DNA of 64,000 bases, from contig NZ_QZXA01000006.1 in NCBI RefSeq assembly GCF_003601985.1, forward strand, positions 248,001 to 312,000, read 5' to 3'. Below are positions 7,605 through 16,243 of this stretch, one piece after another. The notes under the pieces are model-generated. The model saw only the letters and a list, made by a program, of their open reading frames with translations. It did no database searches and was not told the origin of the DNA. The position numbers and the translations under genes were made by a program. The stretch is from Mesorhizobium jarvisii (GTDB taxonomy: Bacteria; Pseudomonadota; Alphaproteobacteria; Rhizobiales; Rhizobiaceae). Position 1 is the first letter of the stretch, and the number at the start of each line of letters is the position of its first letter.

Positions 7605-9389
7605 ATGCCGCATGACACGCCCCTTATCGCCACCATCGTCGCCGGTCTGGGGCTGGCTTTCGTCTTCGGGGCTCTCGCCAACCGTTTCCGCATTCCGCCG
7701 CTGGTCGGCTATCTCGTAGCCGGCGTCCTGGTCGGGCCGAATACGCCCGGTTTCGTCGCAGATGCCGGCCTGGCCAACGAACTGGCCGAAATCGGCGTCA
7801 TCCTCTTGATGTTCGGCGTCGGCCTGCATTTCTCGCTGAAGGACCTGCTGTCGGTCCGCGCCATCGCCGTGCCCGGCGCCATCGTCCAGATCGGCTTTGC
7901 CACGGCACTCGGCGCCGGACTGTCCTGGATGCTCGGCTGGTCGATGGGCGCGGGGCTGGTGTTCGGCCTGGCGCTGTCGGTCGCCTCGACCGTGGTGCTG
8001 CTGCGCGCGCTTCAGGAACGCCGGCTGATCGAGACCGAACGCGGCCGCATCGCCGTCGGCTGGCTGATCGTCGAGGATCTGGCCATGGTGCTGGCGCTGG
8101 TGCTGCTGCCAGCCCTTGCCGGCGTGCTGGGTGGCCAGGAACAGGCGGATGTGCATTCGAGCGGCCTGCTGTCGCTGCCGGCCAGCTACGGCATCTGGGG
8201 CGTCGTCGGCATCACGCTCGCCAAGGTCGCCGCCTTCGTCGTCGTCATGCTGGTGGTCGGCCGCCGGGTCATTCCGTGGATTCTGCACTACGTCGCCCAT
8301 ACCGGGTCACGCGAACTGTTTCGTCTCTCGGTGCTCGCCATTGCGCTCGGCGTCGCCTTCGGCGCGGCGAAACTGTTCGGCGTCTCGCTGGCGCTCGGCG
8401 CCTTCTTCGCCGGCATGATCATGAGCGAATCCGAGCTTAGCCATCGCGCGGCCGAAGAATCGCTGCCGCTGCGCGACGCCTTCTCGGTGCTGTTCTTCGT
8501 CTCGGTCGGCATGCTGTTCGACCCGTTCAGCCTGCTCAGCAACGGCCTGCCGATCCTGGCGACACTGGCCATCATCGTCATCGGCAAGTCGCTGGCGGCG
8601 TTCGTCATCGTCGTCGCCTTCGGCTATCCCCTGGCGACCGCCCTCATGATTTCGGCCAGCCTTGCCCAGATCGGCGAATTCTCCTTCATCCTGGCCGAAC
8701 TCGGCGTCGGGCTGAAACTTCTGCCAGAACAGGGCCGCGACCTGATCCTGGCCGGCGCCATCTTGTCGATCGTGCTCAACCCACTGATGTTCCTGGTCAT
8801 CGACTGGATGAAGCCATGGCTGGAGGCCCGTGCCGCCAGGACGGCGCCGCCGGCCGACGCCAAGCCGGTCGGTCCGGCGACCGAACCGGGCCAGGTCGCC
8901 TCGGTCGCCGCAACAGCCAGAAAGGAAGACGGCCCGCCGCCGAAGACGGCGCTTACCGGCCATGCCATCCTGATCGGTTATGGCCGTGTCGGCGGCCTTG
9001 TCGGCGCGGCGCTGAAAGAAGCAGCGCTGCCCTTCCTCGTCATCGAGGACGCAGACAAGACACTGGCCAAGCTGAAGGCCGATGGCGTCGAGAGCGTCGC
9101 CGGCAATGCCGCCAACGCCGAAGTGTTCGCCGCCGCCAATCCCGAAGGCGCCAGCCGGCTGATCCTCGCCATCCCCAATGCGTTCGAAGCCGGCCAGATC
9201 GTGCTCAGGGCGCGCACCGCCAATCCCGGCATCAACGTCGTCGCCCGCGCCCATTCCGATGCCGAGGTCGAGCATCTCAAGGGGCTCGGCGCCGACGCGG
9301 TGATCATGGGCGAGCGCGAAATCGCGCGCGGCATCGTCGAGGAGGTGCTCGGTCACAAGCCATCTGCGACCGAACCGTCCGCCGCGTGA
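7605..9389 (+). CDS. Kef-type monovalent cation:proton antiporter (CPA2, YbaL-like)
   Basis: 594 residues. An inner-membrane K+/Na+:H+ antiporter with about twelve hydrophobic segments in residues 1–400 and a cytoplasmic TrkA-N (RCK) nucleotide-binding domain at about 450–565. The NAD-binding motif GYGRVGGLVGAAL is clear in that domain. Membrane motifs GLGLAFVFGALANRFRIPPL and FGVGLHFSLKDL are typical of the YbaL/KefB subfamily. There is a proline- and alanine-rich linker at about 405–445. No ancillary KefF/KefG gene is adjacent. Possible roles are potassium efflux in stress or pH control. Its stop codon directly abuts that of the convergent AraC gene, so no room exists for a separate terminator. 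Confidence 0.9.
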   Translation: MPHDTPLIATIVAGLGLAFVFGALANRFRIPPLVGYLVAGVLVGPNTPGFVADAGLANELAEIGVILLMFGVGLHFSLKDLLSVRAIAVPGAIVQIGFATALGAGLSWMLGWSMGAGLVFGLALSVASTVVLLRALQERRLIETERGRIAVGWLIVEDLAMVLALVLLPALAGVLGGQEQADVHSSGLLSLPASYGIWGVVGITLAKVAAFVVVMLVVGRRVIPWILHYVAHTGSRELFRLSVLAIALGVAFGAAKLFGVSLALGAFFAGMIMSESELSHRAAEESLPLRDAFSVLFFVSVGMLFDPFSLLSNGLPILATLAIIVIGKSLAAFVIVVAFGYPLATALMISASLAQIGEFSFILAELGVGLKLLPEQGRDLILAGAILSIVLNPLMFLVIDWMKPWLEARAARTAPPADAKPVGPATEPGQVASVAATARKEDGPPPKTALTGHAILIGYGRVGGLVGAALKEAALPFLVIEDADKTLAKLKADGVESVAGNAANAEVFAAANPEGASRLILAIPNAFEAGQIVLRARTANPGINVVARAHSDAEVEHLKGLGADAVIMGEREIARGIVEEVLGHKPSATEPSAA

Positions 9390-10196
9390 TCACGCCACGA
9401 AGGCAGAACCGCCATTGCGTGCGATGCTGCTGAGATATTGCGCGGGAGGCTTGCCGAGCGCCTTCTTGAACATGGTGATGAAGGCCGTGACGGACTCATA
9501 GCCGAGATCACCCGAAACCCGCTGAACGGTGGCACCCGAAGCCAGTTCCCTTATCGCAACGATCAAGTGCAATTGCTGGCGCCAGCGGCCGAAGCTCAAG
9601 CCGGTTTCCTTGACGACGAGACGAGCAAGACTGCTCTCGCTGAGCGCCACGCGTTTTCCCCATTCGGCCAACGTGCTGCGGTCGGCAGGATCGTTCGCCA
9701 GCGATTCGGCGATCCGCTTCAGGCGCGGCTCGGAGGAGAACGGCAGATGCAATTGCTGGAGAGGCATATCAGGCAGTTCGGCAAGCAGGACGCTTCCCAG
9801 GAAAGCGCACCGCGCGTCAACAGGCGCGCAGTCCGACAGTTCGATGATAAGCTCGCGCAGCAGCGGCGAGATCGAAAGCGTGCAGCACCGATCCGGCAGC
9901 GCAGCCGCGCCCGGCTCGATGTAGACGAAGAAAATCCGCGCATTGGCCGTCGCGATGTTGCTGTGCTGCATGCGGCTCGGCACCCACACGCCGCAATGCG
10001 GCGGCACCATCCAGAGGCCGCTGGGAACGCGGCAGGTGACGCCGCCGCTGAGCGCGAAGACGAGTTGCCCTTTGCGGTGCCAATGCTGCGACACCTCGGC
10101 CTTGGTCTCGGTGACGTCGACGCGCACGGCAATCGCCGGAGCAACGATGTCATCGACGTCGAAATCGAGCCATGGGTAACGGAGCGGCTGTCTCAT
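9390..10196 (-). CDS. AraC-family transcriptional regulator
   Basis: 268 residues. The N-terminal half holds a cupin-like sensing domain (about residues 25–130, with HWHRKGQLVFALSGGV resembling an AraC_binding motif). The C-terminal half (about 160–260) is the two-helix-turn-helix AraC DNA-binding domain, ending in VSGDLGYESVTAFITMFKKAL, the classical second HTH signature. It is transcribed away from the MDR oxidoreductase gene with a roughly 100 bp shared promoter region, so that gene is its most likely target. The effector is unknown. The ribosome site before the ATG is weak. Confidence 0.9.
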   Translation of the reverse strand: MRQPLRYPWLDFDVDDIVAPAIAVRVDVTETKAEVSQHWHRKGQLVFALSGGVTCRVPSGLWMVPPHCGVWVPSRMQHSNIATANARIFFVYIEPGAAALPDRCCTLSISPLLRELIIELSDCAPVDARCAFLGSVLLAELPDMPLQQLHLPFSSEPRLKRIAESLANDPADRSTLAEWGKRVALSESSLARLVVKETGLSFGRWRQQLHLIVAIRELASGATVQRVSGDLGYESVTAFITMFKKALGKPPAQYLSSIARNGGSAFVA

Positions 10197-10298
10197 GATT
10201 GACAGATTTTAGCGATGAATTGCCTTTATATCTAGATTATTCGTCAGCATAAATCGGTAGGCTCGAGCCGTTCTCGCCAATTGGCAAAGGTGTACTCC

Positions 10299-11219
10299 AT
10301 GCTCGCGCTCACCATCTCTTCCGACAATGCCGTCAGACTGAAACTCGCCGAGGTGGACGAGCCACAGCCTTGCGCGAACGAGGCTCTGGTCGCCGTCCGC
10401 GCAACCTCGTTGAACCGCGGCGAACTGCGCCTGCTCACCATACGTGCGGACGGCTGGATACCCGGCCAGGACATTGTCGGGATCGTCGAACGGGCGGCAG
10501 CGGATGGCTCCGGGCCAGCCCAGGGCGCGCGGGTCGTGGCTTTGGTCGACGAGGCCGGCTGGGCCGAACGCGTCGCCGTTCCGACCGCCCGTCTCGCCGT
10601 CCTGCCGGATGAGGTCGGCTTCGTTTCCGCCGCCACGCTCCCCGTGGCGGGCACGACGGCGATGAGGACGTTGCGCCATGGCGGTGACCTGGCTGGCCAA
10701 AAGGTGCTGATCACCGGCGCGAGCGGCGCAGTCGGCCGTTTCCAGATCCAGATCGCCCGCGAACAAGGTGCCTTGGTGACCGCGGTCGCCGCCGCCCGGC
10801 ATGCCGGGGATCTCCGCGATCTCGGAGCCGAGCAGGTGGTCGAGGCGATCGAGCTGGCCGAGGGACCATTTTCGCTGATCACCGAGTCGGTCGGCGGCGA
10901 AAGCCTCGCCCGCGCGATCGAACACGTCGCGCCCGGCGGGACCATCGTCATGTTCGGTTCAAGCAGTGGCGAGCTCACGCCCATTGGCTTCCGCCAGTTC
11001 GTTCCGGGCCATGAGGGAGCGAGGCTTCAGACCTTCGCCTACTACACGTCCGGCTCAGGCATTGGCGCCGACATTGCCGCGCTGCTCGCCCTGGTCGCGG
11101 CCGGCCGGCTGGAAACCCGCGTCGCCTTGACCGTGCCATGGACGGACATCGCCCAGGCCCTGGACTCCCTGCGGCAGCGCAGCTTCAGCGGCAAGGCTGT
11201 TCTCACGGTCGCCGGATGA
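10299..11219 (+). CDS. MDR-family NAD(P)-dependent oxidoreductase (quinone reductase-like)
   Basis: 306 residues. A medium-chain dehydrogenase/reductase without the structural-zinc cysteines, so a quinone-oxidoreductase or enoyl-reductase type. N-terminal GroES-like fold, then Rossmann fold with VLITGASGAVGRFQIQIA at about residues 138–155 for NADPH. The ATG at 10299 is preferred to a TTG six codons upstream because homologues start near MLALTIS. It is divergent from the AraC regulator, which probably responds to its substrate or an electrophile. The substrate is unknown. Confidence 0.85.
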   Translation: MLALTISSDNAVRLKLAEVDEPQPCANEALVAVRATSLNRGELRLLTIRADGWIPGQDIVGIVERAAADGSGPAQGARVVALVDEAGWAERVAVPTARLAVLPDEVGFVSAATLPVAGTTAMRTLRHGGDLAGQKVLITGASGAVGRFQIQIAREQGALVTAVAAARHAGDLRDLGAEQVVEAIELAEGPFSLITESVGGESLARAIEHVAPGGTIVMFGSSSGELTPIGFRQFVPGHEGARLQTFAYYTSGSGIGADIAALLALVAAGRLETRVALTVPWTDIAQALDSLRQRSFSGKAVLTVAG

Positions 11220-11242
11220 GCAACCCCCGCCGAAGTCCTCAC

Positions 11243-11995
11243 TCACACGTGCTGGCCGCCGTTGATGTGGATTTCCGAGCCGGTCACATAGGAGGCCTGC
11301 TGCGAGCACAGGAAGAAGATGATGTCGGCGACCTCGGCGGTGGTACCGAGGCGCCTGAGCGGGATCGTCTCGACGATCTTTTCCGTGCCCGGCGACAGGA
11401 TCGCCGTGTCGATTTCGCCTGGCGCGATGGCGTTGACCCGGATGCCATGCGGACCAAAGTCATGCGCCATCTCGCGCGTCAGCGAGCCGAGAGCCGCCTT
11501 CGATGTCGCATAGGCGGTGCCGGCGAAGGGATGCACGCGGGTGCCGGCGATCGAGGTGACGTTGACGATCGAGCCCTTGGCCGTCGCCAGCTCCTTGAAC
11601 AGGCCGCGCGCCAGCATGATTGGCGCGAAGAAATTGACCTGGAACACGTCGCGCCAGACATGCATCGGCGTGTCGATCGAGTTCATGCGGCTGTTGCCGT
11701 CCTTGAGCTTGGGCGAAATGCCGGCATTGTTGACCAGCGCATTGAGCTGGCCGCCATGTGCTTCGAGCCGATGGCGGATTTCCGAGACGGCGATGCCGAC
11801 ATCTTCCTGATCGGCAAGATCGACCTTGATATGGTCTTCCGGGCCGGCCGGCCACGGGCAATCCTCGGCGAAAGCCTGGCGCGAACAGGTGATGACGCGC
11901 CAGCCCTCGCGTGAAAAGCGCTTGACCGTGGCATGGCCGATGCCGCGGCTGGCGCCGGTCAGCACGATGGTTTTTCGGGTGTCGAGTTCAGCCAT
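11243..11995 (-). CDS. Short-chain dehydrogenase/reductase (SDR)
   Basis: 250 residues, classical SDR. The cofactor motif TGASRGIGHA sits at residues 14–23, the NNAG motif at about 90, and the catalytic Ser and YxxxK (YATSK) at about 140–160. The C-terminal PLRRLGTTAEVADIIFFLCSQQASYVTGSEI follows the FabG-like pattern. A basic residue follows the first strand, so NADPH or NADH cannot be decided safely. It converges on the MDR oxidoreductase and shows no operon partner. Substrate unknown. Confidence 0.9.
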   Translation of the reverse strand: MAELDTRKTIVLTGASRGIGHATVKRFSREGWRVITCSRQAFAEDCPWPAGPEDHIKVDLADQEDVGIAVSEIRHRLEAHGGQLNALVNNAGISPKLKDGNSRMNSIDTPMHVWRDVFQVNFFAPIMLARGLFKELATAKGSIVNVTSIAGTRVHPFAGTAYATSKAALGSLTREMAHDFGPHGIRVNAIAPGEIDTAILSPGTEKIVETIPLRRLGTTAEVADIIFFLCSQQASYVTGSEIHINGGQHV

Positions 11996-12084
11996 GTCGC
12001 GGTCTCCGGCCGGAGGTGTAGCCGAACACCGTGGCGCTGGCGAGAGGCGGATTGACGCCGCTGCGAACTGCCGGAGCGTCCGCC

Positions 12085-14355
12085 TCAGCCGCCGCCCAGA
12101 ATATCCAGGATCGAGGTCTGCTTCCTCTTCTTCAGCGGACCGCCAACATTGCCCGGCGGCACCGGATGGCCGACCGAAGCGGTGGTGCCGTCGTCCGCCG
12201 GCATGTTGAAGCCATCGGCATCGACGGTCTGGGCAGGCCGCGCCACGCGGGCCGGCGCTGCCGCCTGGGTCGGCTGTGCCGACGGCGCCTGCTGGCCAAC
12301 CGACGCGGACGGGACCGGCGCTGGCTGGTTGTTGTCGGCCGAAGGTATGTCGTCGGGCACGATCGTGTCGGCCGGCGTCGACTTCCAGGTGCCGGGCAGC
12401 GGCCGCACCGGCACGCCCTCGTGTGCGGCGACCATGAATTCGTGCCAGGCCTGCGCCGGCAGCGCTCCACCGGTGACCTTCTTCATCCCCGTGCCGTCAT
12501 CATTGCCGAACCACACACCAGTGGTGAGATTGGCGGTGTAGCCGACGAACCAAGCATCGCGCGAATTCTGGCTGGTGCCGGTCTTGCCGGCCGACGGCCA
12601 AGCGAAGGCCGCCTTCTTGGCCGTGCCGACCTCGACGGTTCCGGTCATCATCGAATTCATCATGCCGACGATCTCGGGTTTCACCACACGCGGCGCGCTG
12701 CCGCCACCGCTGTCGTAGAGCACCTTGCCCTCGGCGGTCGTGATGCGGCGGATGAAGTGGATATCGGGCTTGTAGCCGCCATTGGCGAACGGCACATAGG
12801 CCGACGTCAGCTCCAGCGGCGTCACTTCCGAGGTGCCGAGCGCGATCGAGGTGTTGGCCTGCAGTTCGGACTGGATGCCCATGCGGTGCGCCGCTTCCAC
12901 CACCGCGTTCGGCCCGACCTCCATGGTCAGCTGCGCGGCGACCGAGTTCAGCGACTTGGCCAGCGCCGTCGCCAGCGTGACCTTGCCAAAATACTTGCCG
13001 CCGTAATTGTCGGGCGTCCAGTTGCCGATCTTGATCGGCGCGTCGTTGCGGATGCTGTCTGGCGTGCGGCCGGCTTCCAGTGCCGCCATATAAACGAACG
13101 GCTTGAACGCCGAGCCCGGCTGCCGGCGCGCTTCGGAAGCGCGGTCGAACTGGCTGGTCGAATAGTCGTAGCCGCCGACCATGGCGCGCACCGCGCCGGA
13201 ATCGTCGATCGACACCAGCGCGCCCTGGGTGACGTTGAGCTTCTTGCCGCTTTCGTCGATCAGCCGGCGGATCGACTGCTCGGCGAGCTTCTGCAGGTTC
13301 AGGTCGACGGTGGAGTCGATGACGATGTCGCCGCGCACGTCGCCGATCAGGTCGGGCAGTTCTTCCATGATCGTGTCGGCGACATAGTTTTCCGAGCCGG
13401 TCCAGTAGGACGGCGCGCGCGTCGCTGGCGCGCTGAGCGCTGTCTTCAGCTCCTTGTCGCTGATCTTGCCTTCTTCACGCATGGCCGCGAGCACGAGCTG
13501 TGAACGCTCCTCCGCGGCCTTTGGGTCGCGCGCCGGCGACAGCCGCGACGGCGCTTTCAGCAAGCCCGCAAGCAGCGCTGCTTCCGAGAGCGTGACGTCA
13601 CGCGCGCTCTTGCCGAAATAACGCCGCGAAGCCGCCTCGACACCAAAGGCGCCGGAGCCGAAATAGACCCGGTTGAGGTACATTTCGAGAATCTGGTCCT
13701 TGGTGTGCTTGTGCTCCAGCCACAGCGCCAGCAGCACCTCCTGCACCTTGCGCTCCAGCGTGCGGTCAGGCTTCAGGAACAGATTCTTGGCCAATTGCTG
13801 CGTCAGCGTCGAACCGCCCTGCGAGAAATGCCCGCCGATGAGGTTGGTCACCATGGCGCGTGACAGGCCGATCGGATCGACGCCGAAATGCGAATAGAAC
13901 CGGCGGTCCTCGATGGCGATGACGGCTTCGGGAATGTAAGGCGACATTTCGTGCAGGCCGACGGCTTCGCCGCCACTCATGCCGCGATTGGCGAGCAACT
14001 GGCCATCGGCCGAGACGATCTTGATGTTGGGGGCGCGGTCGGGGATCGACCAGGTGGTGGCCGCCGGCATCTTGGCACCGTAATAGACGACGACGCCCGC
14101 CACCGCGATGCCGCCCCAGATGGCAAGCACGAAGCACCAGTAGAACAGGCGGCCGAGCACGCCGAACAGGCCGCGCCGGCTCCTGCCACGCCCGCCGCGC
14201 GACGATTTCGCCTTCGACGATTTGCGCCTTGCGGAGGCTTTGCGGTTGCTCGGCACGACGCGGTCCTCCTCGCTCACCGAAAGACCAGGCTGGGATCGCG
14301 CCTGTGGCGGTCCCTCGAAACTGGGCTCGATGCGGCTATCTTTGCGGTTCGCCAT
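12085..14355 (-). CDS. Class A penicillin-binding protein 1A-type (transglycosylase/transpeptidase)
   Basis: 756 residues. A bifunctional peptidoglycan synthase anchored in the inner membrane. A basic cytoplasmic tail (residues 1–60, with an SSKAKSSRGGRGRSRRG patch) precedes one transmembrane segment (about 63–90). The glycosyltransferase domain (about 115–290) carries the catalytic EDRRFYSHFG and the QGGSTLTQQLAKNLFL motif. The transpeptidase domain (about 370–650) shows SAFK, SLN and KTGTS. A Pro/Ala-rich C-terminal tail follows. Related to PBP1A/PbpC-type proteins of rhizobia. It appears to be a single gene. Confidence 0.93.
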   Translation of the reverse strand: MANRKDSRIEPSFEGPPQARSQPGLSVSEEDRVVPSNRKASARRKSSKAKSSRGGRGRSRRGLFGVLGRLFYWCFVLAIWGGIAVAGVVVYYGAKMPAATTWSIPDRAPNIKIVSADGQLLANRGMSGGEAVGLHEMSPYIPEAVIAIEDRRFYSHFGVDPIGLSRAMVTNLIGGHFSQGGSTLTQQLAKNLFLKPDRTLERKVQEVLLALWLEHKHTKDQILEMYLNRVYFGSGAFGVEAASRRYFGKSARDVTLSEAALLAGLLKAPSRLSPARDPKAAEERSQLVLAAMREEGKISDKELKTALSAPATRAPSYWTGSENYVADTIMEELPDLIGDVRGDIVIDSTVDLNLQKLAEQSIRRLIDESGKKLNVTQGALVSIDDSGAVRAMVGGYDYSTSQFDRASEARRQPGSAFKPFVYMAALEAGRTPDSIRNDAPIKIGNWTPDNYGGKYFGKVTLATALAKSLNSVAAQLTMEVGPNAVVEAAHRMGIQSELQANTSIALGTSEVTPLELTSAYVPFANGGYKPDIHFIRRITTAEGKVLYDSGGGSAPRVVKPEIVGMMNSMMTGTVEVGTAKKAAFAWPSAGKTGTSQNSRDAWFVGYTANLTTGVWFGNDDGTGMKKVTGGALPAQAWHEFMVAAHEGVPVRPLPGTWKSTPADTIVPDDIPSADNNQPAPVPSASVGQQAPSAQPTQAAAPARVARPAQTVDADGFNMPADDGTTASVGHPVPPGNVGGPLKKRKQTSILDILGGG

Positions 14356-14710
14356 GCCTGCGCTTGCTGTCCCCGGTGCCTATGGCGCTCCGGTTGCAGA
14401 GTAGATGCGGCGATTTAAGGGCGGGTTAAGTCGGAAAAATTCAAAGCGATTGATAATCAAATGCCTGGGGTCCGGCAGTGATCGCGCTATTCGAGCCCTG
14501 ATTTTGGCGCCAGCAAACGGTCGCGCCCGCCGCGATGGAACAATCCTCGCCTAGCATTTTGTCCGGGCGCCAAGGCCCAGCCATTCCTCGCCGCGACCCA
14601 GGCGGTCGCGGACATGTTCCGTGTTGGGGCGCGATCGCAAATGGTCGCAGCCTCGCGTTCGACCGCGTCCCAAATCACTCGTCACCAGGCGATCACCTGG
14701 TGGGCACGCG
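14356..14710. other. Intergenic region upstream of the PBP gene, no gene seen
   Basis: 355 bp with no credible coding frame. It should contain the promoter of the class A PBP gene, in the AT-rich stretch at about 14420–14460. A seven-pair inverted repeat (CACCAGG at 14683–14689, CCTGGTG at 14696–14702) lies just past the stop of the next minus-strand gene and could be its weak terminator. Nothing else was recognised. Confidence 0.5.
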
Positions 14711-15091
14711 TCAGCCGATCGCCGCACGAACCGAGAGCGCTGCCCTCGACGATTGCATGACCTCGCCGACATGGCAGTAGCAGACGATCTCGTGCAGTTG
14801 ATGGTCGGTCAGCTCGAAGAAGCGCTTGGCTTCGCCATAGCTGTCGTCTTTCAGACCCTCGTCGTGCAATATGGGGTCTGTGAAGGCAACCGCTATCGGC
14901 GAGCCATCGCCTCGCATGACATCGCGTTCCGCCGGCGCACGGTATTCAGTCCCGGCAAGCGCGGTCAGGAGCCGGCTGGGCTCACGTTCAAGAAGCTCGG
15001 CCCAACGCATCAGACGTTGGGTTCGGCTCATCACCGGCTGTATGTTGACCTCGGCCACTGCATGCAGTTGGTCTAGTGTTTGGTGTTTCAT
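14711..15091 (-). CDS. Hypothetical protein, 126 residues, unknown family
   Basis: I do not recognise the family. It is soluble with no signal peptide, begins MKHQTLDQLHAVAEVNIQ, and has a moderately acidic middle. A histidine/cysteine cluster, ELTDHQLHEIVCYCHVGEV, sits at about residues 92–110; its CYCH could bind a metal, but this is speculation. The gene is credible because an AGGAGGTT ribosome site lies five bases before the ATG and the codon pattern matches its neighbours. No operon partner is evident. Confidence 0.75.
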   Translation of the reverse strand: MKHQTLDQLHAVAEVNIQPVMSRTQRLMRWAELLEREPSRLLTALAGTEYRAPAERDVMRGDGSPIAVAFTDPILHDEGLKDDSYGEAKRFFELTDHQLHEIVCYCHVGEVMQSSRAALSVRAAIG

Positions 15092-15411
15092 GACAACCTC
15101 CTAGCAATAGGTTGGTTGATCCCAAACGCCCTGTGTCGACATTATAGCGCCGGAGCGCCGATCCGTCATTCTAATTCCATGCCGGGACAATCGCTCGTCC
15201 CGCACTACGCCGATGCAATGGCCCCGTCCTGCCGGCAATTTCCAACTCCTCCGAGTATCGACGACAGCGCCAAAAGGGCCAGCGTCTGGTCCTCGCAGGT
15301 CACCGCCACGATGCTGTTCGACCGGTCGATATCAAGGCCTTCGGGCCGACTTCCGCAGGACTGGCCTGCCGCACAGGACGGCCGGCGCCGCGCCGCCGGT
15401 CGACGGCAGGC
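15092..15411. other. Intergenic region with no supported gene
   Basis: 320 bp. It should hold the promoter of the 126-residue hypothetical gene (near 15100–15200). On the minus strand, a stretch at about 15215–15350 reads as protein-like without a start codon, which may be chance or a decayed reading frame. No repeat, terminator or RNA gene was identified. Confidence 0.4.
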
Positions 15412-15558
15412 TCAATTCTGCTGGATCGAAATGCCCTTGTCGTCAATCTTGAGCTCGACACCCTTCGGCTTGGTCTGCTCGCGGTAGACATAGACGCCGA
15501 GCGCGATGACCACGACGACGAGCGCGCCAATGATGAGATAGAGCGTATTCTGCTTCAT
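15412..15558 (-). CDS. Small single-span membrane protein, 48 residues
   Basis: A 48-residue protein. MKQNTLYLIIGALVVVVIAL gives one strong transmembrane segment at about residues 6–25, followed by a short charged tail with VELKIDDKGISIQQN at the end. The tail probably lies outside the membrane, in the periplasm or the cytoplasm. It starts 25 bp after the GlsB-like gene on the same strand, so the two are likely cotranscribed. The function is unknown. The compact frame, clear hydrophobic pattern and operon placement support a real gene. Confidence 0.8.
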   Translation of the reverse strand: MKQNTLYLIIGALVVVVIALGVYVYREQTKPKGVELKIDDKGISIQQN

Positions 15559-15583
15559 GGCGCGCCCTTTGTCGTTTGGAGCC

Positions 15584-15838
15584 TCAGGCTCGTTTCAGTA
15601 CCTTGACCAGCACCAGAAGGATGATGGCGCCGATCGTGGCGTGGATGATGGAAGCAATGATGCCGCCGCCGATGGAGAAGCCGATCCGCGGCAACAGCCA
15701 GCCGGCGATGAACGCGCCGACGATGCCGACGATGATGTTGCCGATCAGGCCGAAGCCGAAACCGGAAACGATGAGACCGGCAAGCCAGCCGGCGATGGCA
15801 CCGATGATGATGAAGACGAGAAGGCTTTCTACGCCCAT
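15584..15838 (-). CDS. GlsB/YeaQ/YmgE-family stress-response membrane protein
   Basis: 84 residues, three hydrophobic segments with glycine-rich motifs (IGAIAGWLAGLI, GNIIVGIVGAFIAGWLL), the pattern of transglycosylase-associated/YeaQ proteins. These small inner-membrane proteins are often induced by general stress; the molecular role is unsettled. The gene leads a two-gene set with the 48-residue membrane protein downstream. Confidence 0.92.
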   Translation of the reverse strand: MGVESLLVFIIIGAIAGWLAGLIVSGFGFGLIGNIIVGIVGAFIAGWLLPRIGFSIGGGIIASIIHATIGAIILLVLVKVLKRA

Positions 15839-15946
15839 GCCGATTTCCTCCGAGCAAGGGGGCGAGCGCGGAGCGGAAGGCTCCGAATCGGCCCCGATAT
15901 CAACGGCTTCAGGCTATTCGAAAGCAGCTGGCCCCGCCAGCGGCGC

Positions 15947-16150
15947 TCATTGATCGTCGTCGTCGCTGGAAGCGGGCCGCCAGCTGGTCGGCTCGACCTT
16001 CTTTTGCGTGTGGCTGTCGGTGTAGACCCACCAGCCATCATCACGGTATTGCCCGATGGATTCGTTGATGACGCCGTCGCCGTCCTGCCACATGATGGAG
16101 ACCTTGGAGCCATCGGTCGGAGCTGTCGATATCGGCTTTCGGTCGGCCAT
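15947..16150 (-). CDS. Small hypothetical protein, 67 residues
   Basis: A short soluble protein starting MADRKPISTAPTDGSKVSIMW, with tryptophans in GWWVYTDSH and an acidic DDDD tail. The PISTAPTDG opening resembles small DUF551-like proteins seen in phages and rhizobia, but the assignment is weak. The ATG at 16150 has a GGGGG run seven bases upstream; an in-frame ATG four codons earlier is also possible. No function is proposed. Confidence 0.65.
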   Translation of the reverse strand: MADRKPISTAPTDGSKVSIMWQDGDGVINESIGQYRDDGWWVYTDSHTQKKVEPTSWRPASSDDDDQ

Positions 16151-16243
16151 CCTATCCCCCATTTAGCCGTTGAACTGCGCCGACAAAACGCGGCGGTCAG
16201 CGTCTGGTTCCAGTCGGCCACCGGCCAGCAGGCTCTCAAGTCG

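Noticed and set aside
15215..15350. Protein-like reading on the minus strand without start
   Set aside because: No ATG, GTG or ribosome site and only about 45 codons; kept as an intergenic note only.
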